Below, piece after piece: positions 8,670-17,484 of a DNA stretch of 64,000 nucleotides (its first letter is position 1; each line of letters starts with the position of its first letter). The notes beneath the pieces were generated by a model. That model saw only the letters and a program-made list of their open reading frames with translations. It ran no database searches and was not told the origin of the DNA. The translations under genes and the position numbers were made by a program. Source of the DNA: DASXHY01 sp035552155 (GTDB lineage Bacteria; Verrucomicrobiota; Verrucomicrobiia; Limisphaerales; DASXHY01); assembly GCA_035552155.1 (NCBI GenBank), contig DASZLX010000028.1, positions 62,001 to 126,000 on the forward strand, in the 5' to 3' direction.

Positions 8670-10196
8670 ATGAAGACAGGGTCCTATTGGCAATTCACCG
8701 AAACACTTCCTCAGTTCCCATCATTGACCAGCGATCTGGAGGTGGATGTCGTCATCATTGGCGCCGGTTTGACGGGCATCACGGCCGCGTGGCTGTTGAA
8801 GCGCGAAGGCGCCAAGGTGGTGTTGCTAGACCGGCAGCGATGCGCCGCCGGGGATACCGGGCACACCACCGCGCATCTCACCTACGTCACGGATGAGCGG
8901 CTCCGCACACTGGTCAAAAATTTCGGCAAGGACGGAGCCCGCGCTTTCTGGGAAGCGGGCGTGGCGGCGATCGATCAAATTTATGAGATCGTGAAGAGCA
9001 GCGGCGGGGATGCGGAGTTCAAATGGCTTCCGGGTTATCTCCATGGACGCCTGGACAACAGTGACGAAAAGGACCGCGCGTCACTCGAGGAAGACGCGCA
9101 GCTGGCGCGCGAAATGGACTTCGATGCTGAATTCCTCGCCCAAGTGCCCTTCGCGAATCGGCCGGGAGTTCGTTTCGCGCACCAGGCAAAGTTCCATCCC
9201 TACAAATATCTCGCGCCGCTCCTGCAATCGATCCCGGGAGATGGCAGCCACGTTTTTGAAAATACGGAAGCAACCGAAGTCGAGTCGGAGCCGCTGACAG
9301 TTCACGCCGGCGGATTCAAAATTCGCTGCCAATATCTGATGATCGCCACCCACACGCCGTTGCTGGGCAAAACTCCGTTGCTCAAAGGCACGCTTTTCCA
9401 GAGCAAGCTCGCTCTCTACACCAGTTACGTGCTCGGGGCCAAATTGCCACGGGGCACCCTCCCGGAAGCCCTCTTCTGGGACACGAGCGATCCCTATTAT
9501 TACCTGCGCGTGGACCGGCACGCGGATCATGAGTACGCGATTTTTGGCGGTGACGATTGCAAGACGGGCCAGGAGCATAATCCCAACGCCGTCTTCGCGG
9601 GATTGCAGGCGAAATTGAAAACCATTTTGCCGGCCGCCGACGTCCAACAACGCTGGCTCGGGCAGGTAGTGGAGACGAACGACGGCCTGCCGTTCATCGG
9701 CGAAAGCAGCGGGTGTCAATTCATCGCCACCGGTTTTTGTGGAAACGGTTTCACGCTCGGCACATTGGCGGCCGTCATGGCGCGGGACCGATACCTCGGC
9801 CGAAAAAATCCGTGGTTCGATCTCTTCCGGGTGGATCGCCGGAAATTTCACGGTGGCGCCTGGCGTTATATCACGGAAAATCTCGATTACCCGTATTACA
9901 TGCTACGCGACCGGCTTAAGGGCGCGGAAGGTGACTCGCCCAACGACGTGAAAGTCGGCGAAGGAAAAATACTGAAGCTCGACGGAAAAAAAGTCGCCGC
10001 CTATCGGGATTCAGGTACGCGGCTGATTCTGTTGTCGCCCGTCTGCACGCACTTGAAATGCATCGTGCGCTGGAACGCGGCGGACAAAACCTGGGACTGT
10101 CCCTGCCACGGCTCACGATTCAAGCCGACGGGCGAAGTTCTCTCGGGCCCCGCCGAAACGCCGCTCGAAAAAGTGCCCTGGCCGAAGGAGCGTTAG
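8670..10196 (+). CDS. FAD-dependent oxidoreductase with C-terminal Rieske [2Fe-2S] domain
   Basis: The 508-residue protein is a two-domain flavoenzyme. Residues 25-55 form the Rossmann dinucleotide fold (VVIIGAGLTGITAAW, ending with an acidic residue in VVLLDR). Residues 25-370 resemble glycine/D-amino-acid oxidases of the DAO family. The last 70 residues are a Rieske domain with both ligand pairs, Cys459-x-His461 and Cys477-x-x-His480, plus the extra Cys464/Cys479 that usually form a disulfide. The architecture matches B. subtilis YhfW. The substrate is unknown; electrons from an amine or similar donor presumably pass from FAD to the cluster. No signal peptide is present, so it acts in the cytosol. 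It stands alone between unrelated genes. Confidence 0.87.
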   Translation: MKTGSYWQFTETLPQFPSLTSDLEVDVVIIGAGLTGITAAWLLKREGAKVVLLDRQRCAAGDTGHTTAHLTYVTDERLRTLVKNFGKDGARAFWEAGVAAIDQIYEIVKSSGGDAEFKWLPGYLHGRLDNSDEKDRASLEEDAQLAREMDFDAEFLAQVPFANRPGVRFAHQAKFHPYKYLAPLLQSIPGDGSHVFENTEATEVESEPLTVHAGGFKIRCQYLMIATHTPLLGKTPLLKGTLFQSKLALYTSYVLGAKLPRGTLPEALFWDTSDPYYYLRVDRHADHEYAIFGGDDCKTGQEHNPNAVFAGLQAKLKTILPAADVQQRWLGQVVETNDGLPFIGESSGCQFIATGFCGNGFTLGTLAAVMARDRYLGRKNPWFDLFRVDRRKFHGGAWRYITENLDYPYYMLRDRLKGAEGDSPNDVKVGEGKILKLDGKKVAAYRDSGTRLILLSPVCTHLKCIVRWNAADKTWDCPCHGSRFKPTGEVLSGPAETPLEKVPWPKER

Positions 10197-10204
10197 GTTT
10201 GCCC

Positions 10205-10343
10205 AAGCCGATTATAAATCGGCGCTCCGGGTCACGGAAGCTCTCGTGCCATTGCTTCGGCGAAGCGCCGACTTGCAGTTGGCTTACCGCACGAAAAACC
10301 AAAATCAGGCACGTCCGCCAAGCCGATTATAAATCGGCGCTCC
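10205..10343. repeat. Paired dispersed repeat (GGCGCTCC / CCGACTTGCAG type)
   Basis: Two copies of AAGCCGATTATAAATCGG followed by CGCTCC (10205-10228 and 10320-10343) flank a GCGCCGACTTGCAGTTGGCT unit. Relatives occur at 12377-12460 and 38083-38163. The right-hand copy overlaps the 3' end of the flavoprotein gene at 10327-11574 and provides its stop codon and final residues. Confidence 0.75.
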
Positions 10344-11574
10344 GCGTCTCCTGCGCCATCGCGTGGCCGGCGATCCATCCGGTCGTCCAGGCCGCCTGGA
10401 AATTAAAGCCACCCGTGATGCCATCGATGTCCAGCAATTCGCCGGCGAAGAAAAGTCCCGGGCAGAGGCGACTGGCCATCGTTTTGAAATCCACCTCGCT
10501 TAGTTTCACGCCGCCGCACGTCACAAATTCATCCTTGTTCAGGCTTTTTCCGCTGACGGGAAATTCGCCGCGCAACAATTGCTGGACCAGCCGGTGTTGC
10601 GCCGGACGCGAGAGCGCAGCCCAGCGCGTCTCCCGCGCCACATCCGCCGACAGGACCAACTGCTCCCAGAGCCGCGACGGCAGTGGCGTCACCGGAAAAT
10701 TCACCACTAATTTTGCCGGCTGCGATTTGCGCCGCATCTCGAATTCTTTCGCGAGCATTTCGTCGTTCAGCCGCGGCAGCCAGTTGACTCGCAGCACGCA
10801 CTGGTAATTCATTTCGTGCAATACTCGCGCGCCCCACGCCGAAAGACGCAGAATTACGGGCCCACTTAAACCCCAATGCGTGACCAGCAATGGCCCGCGC
10901 TCGCGGAGCTTCGTGCCCACGACCGACACTTCCGCGTTCTCCACTGAAATGCCCGCCAGCGACCGCAGCCACGGTGTCGCGACGTGGAAGGTGAACAGGG
11001 ACGGCACCGGCATTTCCAGCGTGTGACCGAGTGAAACCGCCAATTGCCCCAGCGCCGGAGTGCGGCATCCGCCGGTGGCGAGAAGCAGTTTGTCGCACGA
11101 AAGGGTTTCGCCGTTGGACAACACGAGTTCAAAACCGCCGCCGGTTTTTTTCGTGGCTCGTTCCACGCCGCAGTTGGTTCGCAACTTCACGCCCGCCGCC
11201 CGCGCGCCATTGAGCAGGCAATCAATGATGGTTTGCGACGAGTCCGTGACGGGAAACATTCGCCCGTCACTTTCGGTTTTCAGCTTCACGCCGCGCGCTT
11301 CGAACCAGGCCACGGTGCCGCTCGCGGAAAATTGTTTCAAGGGCGCGATCAACGCCCGCTCGCCGCGCGGAAATCGCGTCGCAAAATCGCGCTCGTTGAA
11401 ACAGGCGTGGGTGACATTACAACGGCCGCCGCCGGAGATTTTGACTTTGGAAAGAAATTGCGCCGTCTTCTCGAGGATCACGATTTCCGCCGCGCTGCCC
11501 GCATCGGCACCCGCCAGCGCCGCGAAAAATCCCGCCGCCCCGCCGCCGACAATTACAATGCGTCCCGAAGCCAT
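10327..11574 (-). CDS. BaiN/HI0933-family NAD(P)/FAD-dependent oxidoreductase
   Basis: The 415-residue flavoprotein has the N-terminal FAD-binding motif IVIVGGGAAGFFAALAGADA. It continues with SKVKISGGGRCNVTHAC, the block typical of the HI0933/YhiN/BaiN family, and closes with the GELLDIDGITGGFNFQAAW motif, which completes the FAD site. Proteins of this family are reductases of uncertain substrate; BaiN was linked to bile-acid dehydroxylation, which is not implied here. The ATG at 11572-11574 begins directly at the Rossmann strand, while the frame stays open to 11667 without homology. The final residues (ETRSADL) are written by a dispersed repeat that intrudes at the 3' end. The AIM24 gene lies 17 bases upstream on the same strand, suggesting co-transcription. 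Confidence 0.9.
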   Translation of the reverse strand: MASGRIVIVGGGAAGFFAALAGADAGSAAEIVILEKTAQFLSKVKISGGGRCNVTHACFNERDFATRFPRGERALIAPLKQFSASGTVAWFEARGVKLKTESDGRMFPVTDSSQTIIDCLLNGARAAGVKLRTNCGVERATKKTGGGFELVLSNGETLSCDKLLLATGGCRTPALGQLAVSLGHTLEMPVPSLFTFHVATPWLRSLAGISVENAEVSVVGTKLRERGPLLVTHWGLSGPVILRLSAWGARVLHEMNYQCVLRVNWLPRLNDEMLAKEFEMRRKSQPAKLVVNFPVTPLPSRLWEQLVLSADVARETRWAALSRPAQHRLVQQLLRGEFPVSGKSLNKDEFVTCGGVKLSEVDFKTMASRLCPGLFFAGELLDIDGITGGFNFQAAWTTGWIAGHAMAQETRSADL

Positions 11575-11591
11575 TGGCGCAGGCACAGGCC

Positions 11592-12323
11592 CTATTCGCC
11601 GCCTTCCATGTGGTAATACATGGATTGCAGCGCGATTTTTCCCGGGCCCGTAAACCGGTTCCAGCAAATCTGCCCTGCGCTCGCGAACAGGCCGGTCGAG
11701 AGCTTTTGCAGCATCGTTTGCATCTGCACGCTGCGGTCCTTGTAAATCCAGCCACCGGGCTCGATGTCAATTTCCTCGCCCGGCGCGAGTGTCACCTCGA
11801 ACACATTCCCGTAACCGTGCAGCCACAGGATGCCTTCCCGATCCGGGCAGGAAAACGTATCGATGAAAAAGCCGGTGCCGCCCAGAAGAATGTTCGCCAC
11901 GCCGCGCACGCGGCTGAAGGTGTATTCCACGTGGTCCGTGGCCGCGAGCCATTGATGCTCCCGCACGTCCACCGCCATGCCGCGCTCAAGATGCAAGCCG
12001 AACACGTGTCCCGCTCCGTCGCGGCTGAAGGCAATGCGGCCGGGCCCGCACGCGCCCGTCACCAAAAAAGGCATGCCGGCGAGCATCCGCTTGAACGAGC
12101 CCTTGATTGGATGCAACGCAATCTGCACGGCGGGGTCTTTCCACAGCAGAATGTGATGCTCAAAATAAATCCCGGTGGAACTCAACTCGACGTGCAACGC
12201 CGGGACGAGTTCGCCTTCGATGTGATACGTCACACCGCCAAAGGTTTCATTTTGGGCCCGGGTCGGCAAAAGTGTTGGGACGGCCATAAAGTTATCGAGT
12301 TGATGGTTGAAATCCTTTTGCAT
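11592..12323 (-). CDS. AIM24/TIGR00266-family protein
   Basis: The 243-residue product is made of repeated short beta-strand segments with the family's characteristic stretches, for example HHILLWKDPAVQIALHP and GGTGFFIDTFSC, and no catalytic motif. It belongs to the AIM24 family, whose yeast member is a mitochondrial protein needed for normal inner-membrane organisation. Bacterial members have no settled function. No signal sequence or transmembrane helix is visible. It precedes the BaiN-type flavoprotein gene by 17 bases and probably forms a two-gene unit with it. Function beyond the family name is unknown. Confidence 0.85.
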   Translation of the reverse strand: MQKDFNHQLDNFMAVPTLLPTRAQNETFGGVTYHIEGELVPALHVELSSTGIYFEHHILLWKDPAVQIALHPIKGSFKRMLAGMPFLVTGACGPGRIAFSRDGAGHVFGLHLERGMAVDVREHQWLAATDHVEYTFSRVRGVANILLGGTGFFIDTFSCPDREGILWLHGYGNVFEVTLAPGEEIDIEPGGWIYKDRSVQMQTMLQKLSTGLFASAGQICWNRFTGPGKIALQSMYYHMEGGE

Positions 12324-12376
12324 TTGAACGCGCCCGTCGGGCGCGCGTCAAGTTCGATTCCGGCACCAGCCGACAC

Positions 12377-12460
12377 GGAGCCCCGACTTGCAGTCGGCTT
12401 TTGGCATGATTACGCCAGGGCCAGCGCATGGAGAAAGCCGATTACACATTGGCATTCCCT
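12377..12460. repeat. Dispersed repeat of the CCGACTTGCAGTCGGCTT type
   Basis: GGAGCCCCGACTTGCAGTCG at 12377 and AAAGCCGATTACACATTGGC at 12434 match the two arms of the repeats at 10205-10343 and 38083-38163, here with several substitutions. The rest of the 364-base gap between the AIM24 gene and the patatin gene is AT-richer leader sequence, with the potential RNA structure listed separately. Confidence 0.65.
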
Positions 12461-12599
12461 GTAAATCGATCACTTGCGCGTCAGCTTTTCCCCGGGATAA
12501 AGATGAGTATTTCCCCTCATTTGACGAATGAAAAATATTGATTACATTCCATTAAGAATTAGGCAGGACAAATGAAGTTAGCAGACATAAACAAACTCG

Positions 12600-12670
12600 G
12601 TGACGGACGAACGCTCGCAAGGGCGGTTCTGGCCTAATAGGGATGCCGGTAGGGTGTCGTTCGTCGCTGA
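12600..12670 (+). ncRNA. Candidate structured leader RNA upstream of the patatin operon
   Basis: Three helices can be drawn by eye. An outer stem pairs GACGAACG (12606-12613) with CGTTCGTC (12658-12665). A hairpin CGCTC-GCAA-GGGCG (12612-12625) has a GNRA tetraloop. A second hairpin, CTGGC (12629-12633) with GCCGG (12645-12649), has the loop CTAATAGGGAT. GNRA hairpin plus a GGCCTAA...CCGGTAGG hairpin recalls part of the c-di-GMP-I riboswitch, but the conserved ACGCAAAGC joining segment is missing. The element ends about 20 bases before the patatin start codon, so it could control translation. No structure prediction was run. Confidence 0.3.
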
Positions 12671-12687
12671 GAGCGATGTAACGATTT

Positions 12688-14697
12688 GTGAGAAATGACG
12701 TTTTAAAAACCCTCCCGCTACTCACCCTTCTGCCCCAACGCGGCCTCCAGGAACTGCTCGATCACTCGTCCGTCGAAACCTACCGGAAAGGCTCGGTTCT
12801 ATTTCAGGAAGGCGACGCCTGCGAAAATCTCTATCGCATCATCAGCGGGCGTTGCGAATCCTACCAGGTCCTCACCGACGGCGTCGTGAAGCACTGCGCG
12901 ATTCTTGGGCCCGATGATTATATCGGCGAGCCTGATTTTTCCGGCCGGCGTCATCATGAAACCTCCGCCCGGGTCATCACCGACAGTGTCCTGCAGCGAA
13001 TCCCCTGCGCCGATCTCCGAAATCTGCTCGCCGGCAATCACGAACCAGCCGCTCCGGCCGAAAATATTTCGGCGGCGGAAGTGACGGATGAATGCTCCAT
13101 TTCCCATTCCGCGCGGATCGTGGCGGCCTTTTCCTTTTCGCGCAGCCTGCCCAATAATTTAATCGTTGAAAAACTCGCGCAATCGCTTTTGGCCGAAACC
13201 GCTGAATCAGTCCTGTTGCTGCGAATCGTTTCCGCCAAACAAAATTCTTCAAAAACCTGCCCCGGTCTGGATGAAATCATCGGCAGTGATTTTCGCTTTC
13301 GCCAGTGCCTGCCGAAAGCCAATGGTTCGGTGGCGCGGCTGACCTTGAAAATCGCCGGCACTTCGCGCGAAGCGAAACACGTCGCTCCATTACTGGGCAA
13401 TCTCAGCCGTCATTTCGATTACGTGCTCGTGCAGGCGGATACGGAAGACATTTCGCTCGCGCCCCTGCTCGAATTTGTCATTCAAGCCGATGCCAGCTAC
13501 CTGTTCATTCATCCCGATGCGGATGACCTCCGCGATTTTGGTTCGTTCCTCGGCGACCTCCGTTCGCGCGCGCGGGGAAATTGCTCGGACATCAATCCCG
13601 TCATCTGCCTCGCGGCGGGAGAACGTTTCGACGATCATCTCAAATTAAATAATGGCTGCGCCCATGCCTATGTGCATGACTGTCCGCTCACGCCCGCGAG
13701 CGGATTCACCCGCGCAATCGAAACCCCGGCATTCACGCGCGATATCCGCCGACTGGCACGCGAAATCGGCCATTGCCGCATCGGGCTTGCGCTTTCCGCC
13801 GGTGGCGCCAAAGGCCTCGCGCACATCGGCGTAATCCAGGTTTTGGAGGAAAACGGCATCGAGGTGGACGTGGTGGCCGGCTCCAGCATGGGCTCTTACG
13901 TCGCCTCCGTTTGGGCGATGGGTTGCGACGGTCCGGAAATGGAAAGACTCGCCCGCGAAGTGGAAGGCCGCTGGGGGCGCTGGAAATTGATCGACCCCGC
14001 CTTCCCGCCGCGCAAAGGATTTATTCGCGGCAAGGCGGTCATCGCCCGCCTCCGCAAAACCCTCGGCGACGCCCATTTCTCCGACCTCGCCCGGCCCTTG
14101 CGCATCGTGGCCACCGATCTTAACACGCTCGACCGCGTCGTTTTTTGCAGCGGCGAAGTGACCCAGGCCGTTCACGCCAGTTCGGCCATTCCCGGTGTGT
14201 GCGTGCCGGTGGAGATCGACGGCGAAACTTATATTGACGGTGGTGTTGCCGAACCGCTGCCGGTGGACGTTTTATTTGAGATGGGTGTGGATAAAATAAT
14301 CGCGGTCAACGCGCTGCCGCCATCGACGTTCCTGCGCTGCTGCCGCGAAAAAGAAAAGGAGCAGGCGGAAATTCTTCGCAAGGAACCCGGCGCGCTCAAT
14401 CTCGTCACGCGCCAGGTGAATTATTTCGCGAATGGAAACATCCTCGACATCCTGATGAGCGCGGTGCACGGCTCGCAAATCCGCGTGGCCGAACAATCCG
14501 GCCGCCGGGCCAGTGTGGTCCTGCGGCCGCTCGCCATCGATGCCCAATGGCACGATTTCAATCATCCCGGCAAATACATCGAACTGGGGCGGCAAGTCGC
14601 CCTGCAACACCTGGACGAACTGAAAGCTCTCGTCCGAAAACCAGTCTCACGCCATGAAAACGAGCGTGCTAACAACTCATTGGCAGCAGTTGCCTGA
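12688..14697 (+). CDS. Patatin-like phospholipase with N-terminal cyclic-nucleotide-binding domain
   Basis: The 669-residue product opens with a cNMP-binding/CRP-like beta-roll (residues 5-115, including GSVLFQEGDACENLYRIISG). A middle region (about 145-330) follows that looks like a degenerate MinD-type fold without Walker A. The C-terminal patatin domain has the oxyanion loop SAGGAKGLAHIGV (370-382), nucleophile motif GSSMG with Ser400, and DGG with Asp517 forming the Ser-Asp dyad. The order resembles the NTE/PNPLA6 class of lysophospholipases. It should release fatty acids from membrane lipids, possibly under nucleotide control. The GTG at 12688 is the proposed start. Its last 44 bases overlap the PaaK-like gene, so it heads a four-gene operon feeding beta-oxidation. 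Confidence 0.9.
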   Translation: MRNDVLKTLPLLTLLPQRGLQELLDHSSVETYRKGSVLFQEGDACENLYRIISGRCESYQVLTDGVVKHCAILGPDDYIGEPDFSGRRHHETSARVITDSVLQRIPCADLRNLLAGNHEPAAPAENISAAEVTDECSISHSARIVAAFSFSRSLPNNLIVEKLAQSLLAETAESVLLLRIVSAKQNSSKTCPGLDEIIGSDFRFRQCLPKANGSVARLTLKIAGTSREAKHVAPLLGNLSRHFDYVLVQADTEDISLAPLLEFVIQADASYLFIHPDADDLRDFGSFLGDLRSRARGNCSDINPVICLAAGERFDDHLKLNNGCAHAYVHDCPLTPASGFTRAIETPAFTRDIRRLAREIGHCRIGLALSAGGAKGLAHIGVIQVLEENGIEVDVVAGSSMGSYVASVWAMGCDGPEMERLAREVEGRWGRWKLIDPAFPPRKGFIRGKAVIARLRKTLGDAHFSDLARPLRIVATDLNTLDRVVFCSGEVTQAVHASSAIPGVCVPVEIDGETYIDGGVAEPLPVDVLFEMGVDKIIAVNALPPSTFLRCCREKEKEQAEILRKEPGALNLVTRQVNYFANGNILDILMSAVHGSQIRVAEQSGRRASVVLRPLAIDAQWHDFNHPGKYIELGRQVALQHLDELKALVRKPVSRHENERANNSLAAVA

Positions 14698-16198
14698 AAA
14701 AACCGTCCGCGCATTGCAGGCCGAAAAATTGCGGCACTACCTGCGCGAAACGGTGCTGCCCTTCTCGAGCCATTACCGGGAATTATTCCGCGAAAATAAT
14801 CTCGACGCCGATTCCTTCCGTTCGCTCGAAGATTTGCAGCGCGTCCCCTTTACCTCAAAAGCAGATTTACTCAGCACGCCCGATAATCCACAGAAAATTC
14901 GCGAGTTCATTCTCGCCCCGGACCCGCGCCAGCTCGCCCGCCGCCCCGCGACCATTCTGCAGGCGGCACTGCGCGGGCGCGCGAGCGTCACGCGCCGCCT
15001 GGAGCGCGAGTTTCGGCCCGTGTTCATGACCTGCACGACCGGACGTTCCGCTGAATCGGTCGCCTTCACCTACAGCAATCACGATCTGGATATTCTGGCG
15101 CTGGCCGGCAAACGCATTTTTGAGGTCTGCAAGGCCGAGCCCGATTTTCGATTGCTGAGCACCTTCCCCTACGCGCCGCATCTCGCCTTTTGGCTCACGC
15201 ATTACGGCGGGATGAAGTTCAACAATTTCGTCCTCAGCAGCGGCGGGGGGAAAGTCCTTGGCACCGACGGCCAGTTGCGCTTCATCCGCCAATTGCAACC
15301 CCAGGTGCTCATCGGCATGCCAACGTTTCTCTATCACGTCCTGCAACAAGCCGTGGAAGAAGGCGTGAAATGCCCGAACCTGCGCGAGATCGTTTTGGGC
15401 GGCGAAAAAGTCGCGCCTGGCACGCGCCGCAAACTCGCGCGGCTCGCGCGCGAACTTGGCGCTGACTCCGTGAACATCGTGGCGACTTATGGTTTCACCG
15501 AGGCGAAAATGGCCTGGACCGAATGCCCCTGCCCGCCCGGCGAACAGACCGGTTATCATTTGTATCCCGACCTCGGCATCGTTGAAGTTGTCGACCCAAA
15601 AACCGGCGCGCTCATGCCTCCCGGACAGCCGGGCGAAATCGTTTTCACGCCGCTCGATTCCCGCGGCAGCATCGTGCTGCGCTATCGCACCGGCGATCTC
15701 ATCGAGGGCGGGCTGGTTCACGAACCCTGCCCGCACTGCGGCCGCAACGTCCCGCGCCTGGTCGGCAATATTTCCCGCGCGTCGGAAATCAAAACCATGC
15801 GCTTCGATAAAATCAAAGGCACGCTCGTGGACTTCAACGTGCTGGAACACGTGCTCGATGACTCGCAACACCTCGATTCCTGGCAGCTCGAGTTGCGCAA
15901 GCACAACGACGATCCGCTGGAACTCGACGAGCTTATTTTGCACGTTCACAAATCCGATTCGCTCGACGACGCCAAATGCGCGCGCGAACTGCGGCGTTGT
16001 TTCACGGACAAAACTGAAATTCAACCCAACCGGATTGTTTTCCATGACGGCATTGAAATGTCCGAACTGCTCGGCATCGGCGCGAAATTGAAGGAAGAGA
16101 AAATCGTGGATCATCGTCCTGGTGGCGGGGGCGTGCCGCCCGTGCGAACCGAAACCAACGGGCAGGATGCCCCTGCCATCCTGGAGGTAGAAAAATGA
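14654..16198 (+). CDS. PaaK-like AMP-forming CoA ligase/adenylating enzyme
   Basis: The 514-residue protein belongs to the phenylacetate-CoA ligase branch of the adenylate-forming superfamily. It has the modified nucleotide loop TCTTGRSAES, the substrate/ATP motif ATYGFTEAKMAW, YRTGDLIEGG, and the CPHCGRNVPRL cysteine pair typical of PaaK homologues. It would activate a carboxylic acid with ATP and CoA. Placement between a lipase and beta-oxidation genes argues for a fatty or aromatic acyl substrate, which is inference. It begins inside the patatin gene (44-base overlap) and ends with ATGA shared with the thiolase start, so translation is probably coupled. The last 30 residues are Gly/Pro-rich and repeat-derived in appearance, following the end of the family homology. 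Confidence 0.85.
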   Translation: MKTSVLTTHWQQLPEKTVRALQAEKLRHYLRETVLPFSSHYRELFRENNLDADSFRSLEDLQRVPFTSKADLLSTPDNPQKIREFILAPDPRQLARRPATILQAALRGRASVTRRLEREFRPVFMTCTTGRSAESVAFTYSNHDLDILALAGKRIFEVCKAEPDFRLLSTFPYAPHLAFWLTHYGGMKFNNFVLSSGGGKVLGTDGQLRFIRQLQPQVLIGMPTFLYHVLQQAVEEGVKCPNLREIVLGGEKVAPGTRRKLARLARELGADSVNIVATYGFTEAKMAWTECPCPPGEQTGYHLYPDLGIVEVVDPKTGALMPPGQPGEIVFTPLDSRGSIVLRYRTGDLIEGGLVHEPCPHCGRNVPRLVGNISRASEIKTMRFDKIKGTLVDFNVLEHVLDDSQHLDSWQLELRKHNDDPLELDELILHVHKSDSLDDAKCARELRRCFTDKTEIQPNRIVFHDGIEMSELLGIGAKLKEEKIVDHRPGGGGVPPVRTETNGQDAPAILEVEK

Positions 16199-17484
16199 GC
16201 ACTCAACGACTCGTCATCATCGACGGTGTCCGCACACCCTTTTGCAAGGCGGGCACCGAGCTGGCGCATCGGGGCCCGGAGGAGCTGGGCCGCGTGGCGG
16301 TCAACGCACTGCTCACTCGCACCGGGATCGACCCCGCTCTCGTGGATGAAGTCATTTTCGGTTGCGTCTCCCAGCCTGCCGACGCCGCGAACGTCGCGCG
16401 CGTCATCGCGCTGCGCGCCGGGATTTCGCAAAATGTTCCGGCCATGACGGTCCACCGCAACTGCGCCTCCGGCTGCGAAGCGCTTACGCAGGCGGCGGAA
16501 AGAATCGAAGCCGGGCGCGGCTCCATCTTCATTGTCGGCGGGACGGAAAGCATGTCGCAAGTTCCGCTCCTGTTCAAACAAAGCACGGCGGAGAAATTCG
16601 GCCGGCTCACGCGAGCCAAAAGTTTCGGGCAAAAAGTCCGCACCCTCGCCTCGTTTCGTGCTTCCGATTTTAAGCCCCGCATCGGTTTACAGCTCGGACT
16701 GACGGACCCGGTTTGCGGGCTGAACATGGGCGAAACCGCCGAAGTGCTCGCCCGCGAATTCAACATCTCCCGCGAACAGCAGGACGCCTTTGCGCTGGAA
16801 TCGCATCGCCGCGCCGCCGCCGCCACCGTCCGGCTCGCCGAAGAAATTTGCCCGATTTACGTCAACGGTCATCAACCTGCCGCCGCCCTGCTTCACGATA
16901 ACGGCCCGCGCCCCAATCAATCCCTCGAAGCGCTCGCCAAATTGAAACCCGTTTTCGATCGCCGCACGGGCACGGTCACGGCCGGCAATGCCTCGCAAAT
17001 TACCGACGGAGCAGTCGCCTTGCTGGTCATGAGCGAAGAGAAGGCTTCCCTCCTCGGCCTGCGTCCGCTCGGCGCTCTGGACGCCTTCGCGTATGCCGGC
17101 TGCGACCCGATGCGCATGGGTCTCGGGCCGCTCTACGCGATCGCGAAACTCGAAGAGGAAAGTGGCGTGAACCCGTTGGACGCCGACCTCATCGAAATCA
17201 ATGAGGCCTTTGCCGCGCAAATTCTGGCGGTGCAGAATTGCGCGGCATCCACGAAGTTTGCCCGCAAAAACTTGGGCCGCGATCGCGCGCTCGGGGAAAT
17301 CCCGTCCGAAAAACTGAACGTCTACGGCGGCGCGATTGCGCTCGGCCATCCGGTCGGCGCCACCGGCGCACGGCTGATCCTCACGAGCCTGAAGGAATTG
17401 CGCCGTCGCAATGCCAAATACGCCCTCGTCTCCGCCTGCGTCGGCGGCGGGCAAGGCGTCGCTATCTTATTGGAGGCTTTATGA
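16195..17484 (+). CDS. fadA: Thiolase (acetyl-CoA C-acyltransferase, beta subunit of fatty-acid oxidation)
   Basis: The 429-residue thiolase has the acyl-accepting cysteine Cys90 in NCASGCEAL, the His motif GGAIALGHPVGATG and the second active-site Cys in CVGGGQGVA. It cleaves 3-ketoacyl-CoA with CoA to acetyl-CoA and a shortened acyl-CoA. The neighbours make the degradative direction likely: a hydratase/dehydrogenase fusion follows immediately, with a 4-base ATGA overlap. A good Shine-Dalgarno GGAGG at 16183-16187 sits 7 bases before the ATG. The length is close to FadI/trifunctional-beta enzymes. The symbol fadA is used for function; sequence alone does not settle FadA versus FadI. Confidence 0.92.
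   Translation: MSTQRLVIIDGVRTPFCKAGTELAHRGPEELGRVAVNALLTRTGIDPALVDEVIFGCVSQPADAANVARVIALRAGISQNVPAMTVHRNCASGCEALTQAAERIEAGRGSIFIVGGTESMSQVPLLFKQSTAEKFGRLTRAKSFGQKVRTLASFRASDFKPRIGLQLGLTDPVCGLNMGETAEVLAREFNISREQQDAFALESHRRAAAATVRLAEEICPIYVNGHQPAAALLHDNGPRPNQSLEALAKLKPVFDRRTGTVTAGNASQITDGAVALLVMSEEKASLLGLRPLGALDAFAYAGCDPMRMGLGPLYAIAKLEEESGVNPLDADLIEINEAFAAQILAVQNCAASTKFARKNLGRDRALGEIPSEKLNVYGGAIALGHPVGATGARLILTSLKELRRRNAKYALVSACVGGGQGVAILLEAL

Noticed and set aside
10058..10807. 249-codon plus-strand frame across the repeat region
   Set aside because: It joins shadow sequence of two genes with a dispersed repeat and has no resemblance to known proteins.
12600..12670. Assignment as a c-di-GMP-I (GEMM) riboswitch
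   Set aside because: The GNRA hairpin and GGCCTAA...CCGGTAGG part are similar, but the conserved ACGCAAAGC strand that binds the ligand is absent, so it is reported only as an unnamed structure.
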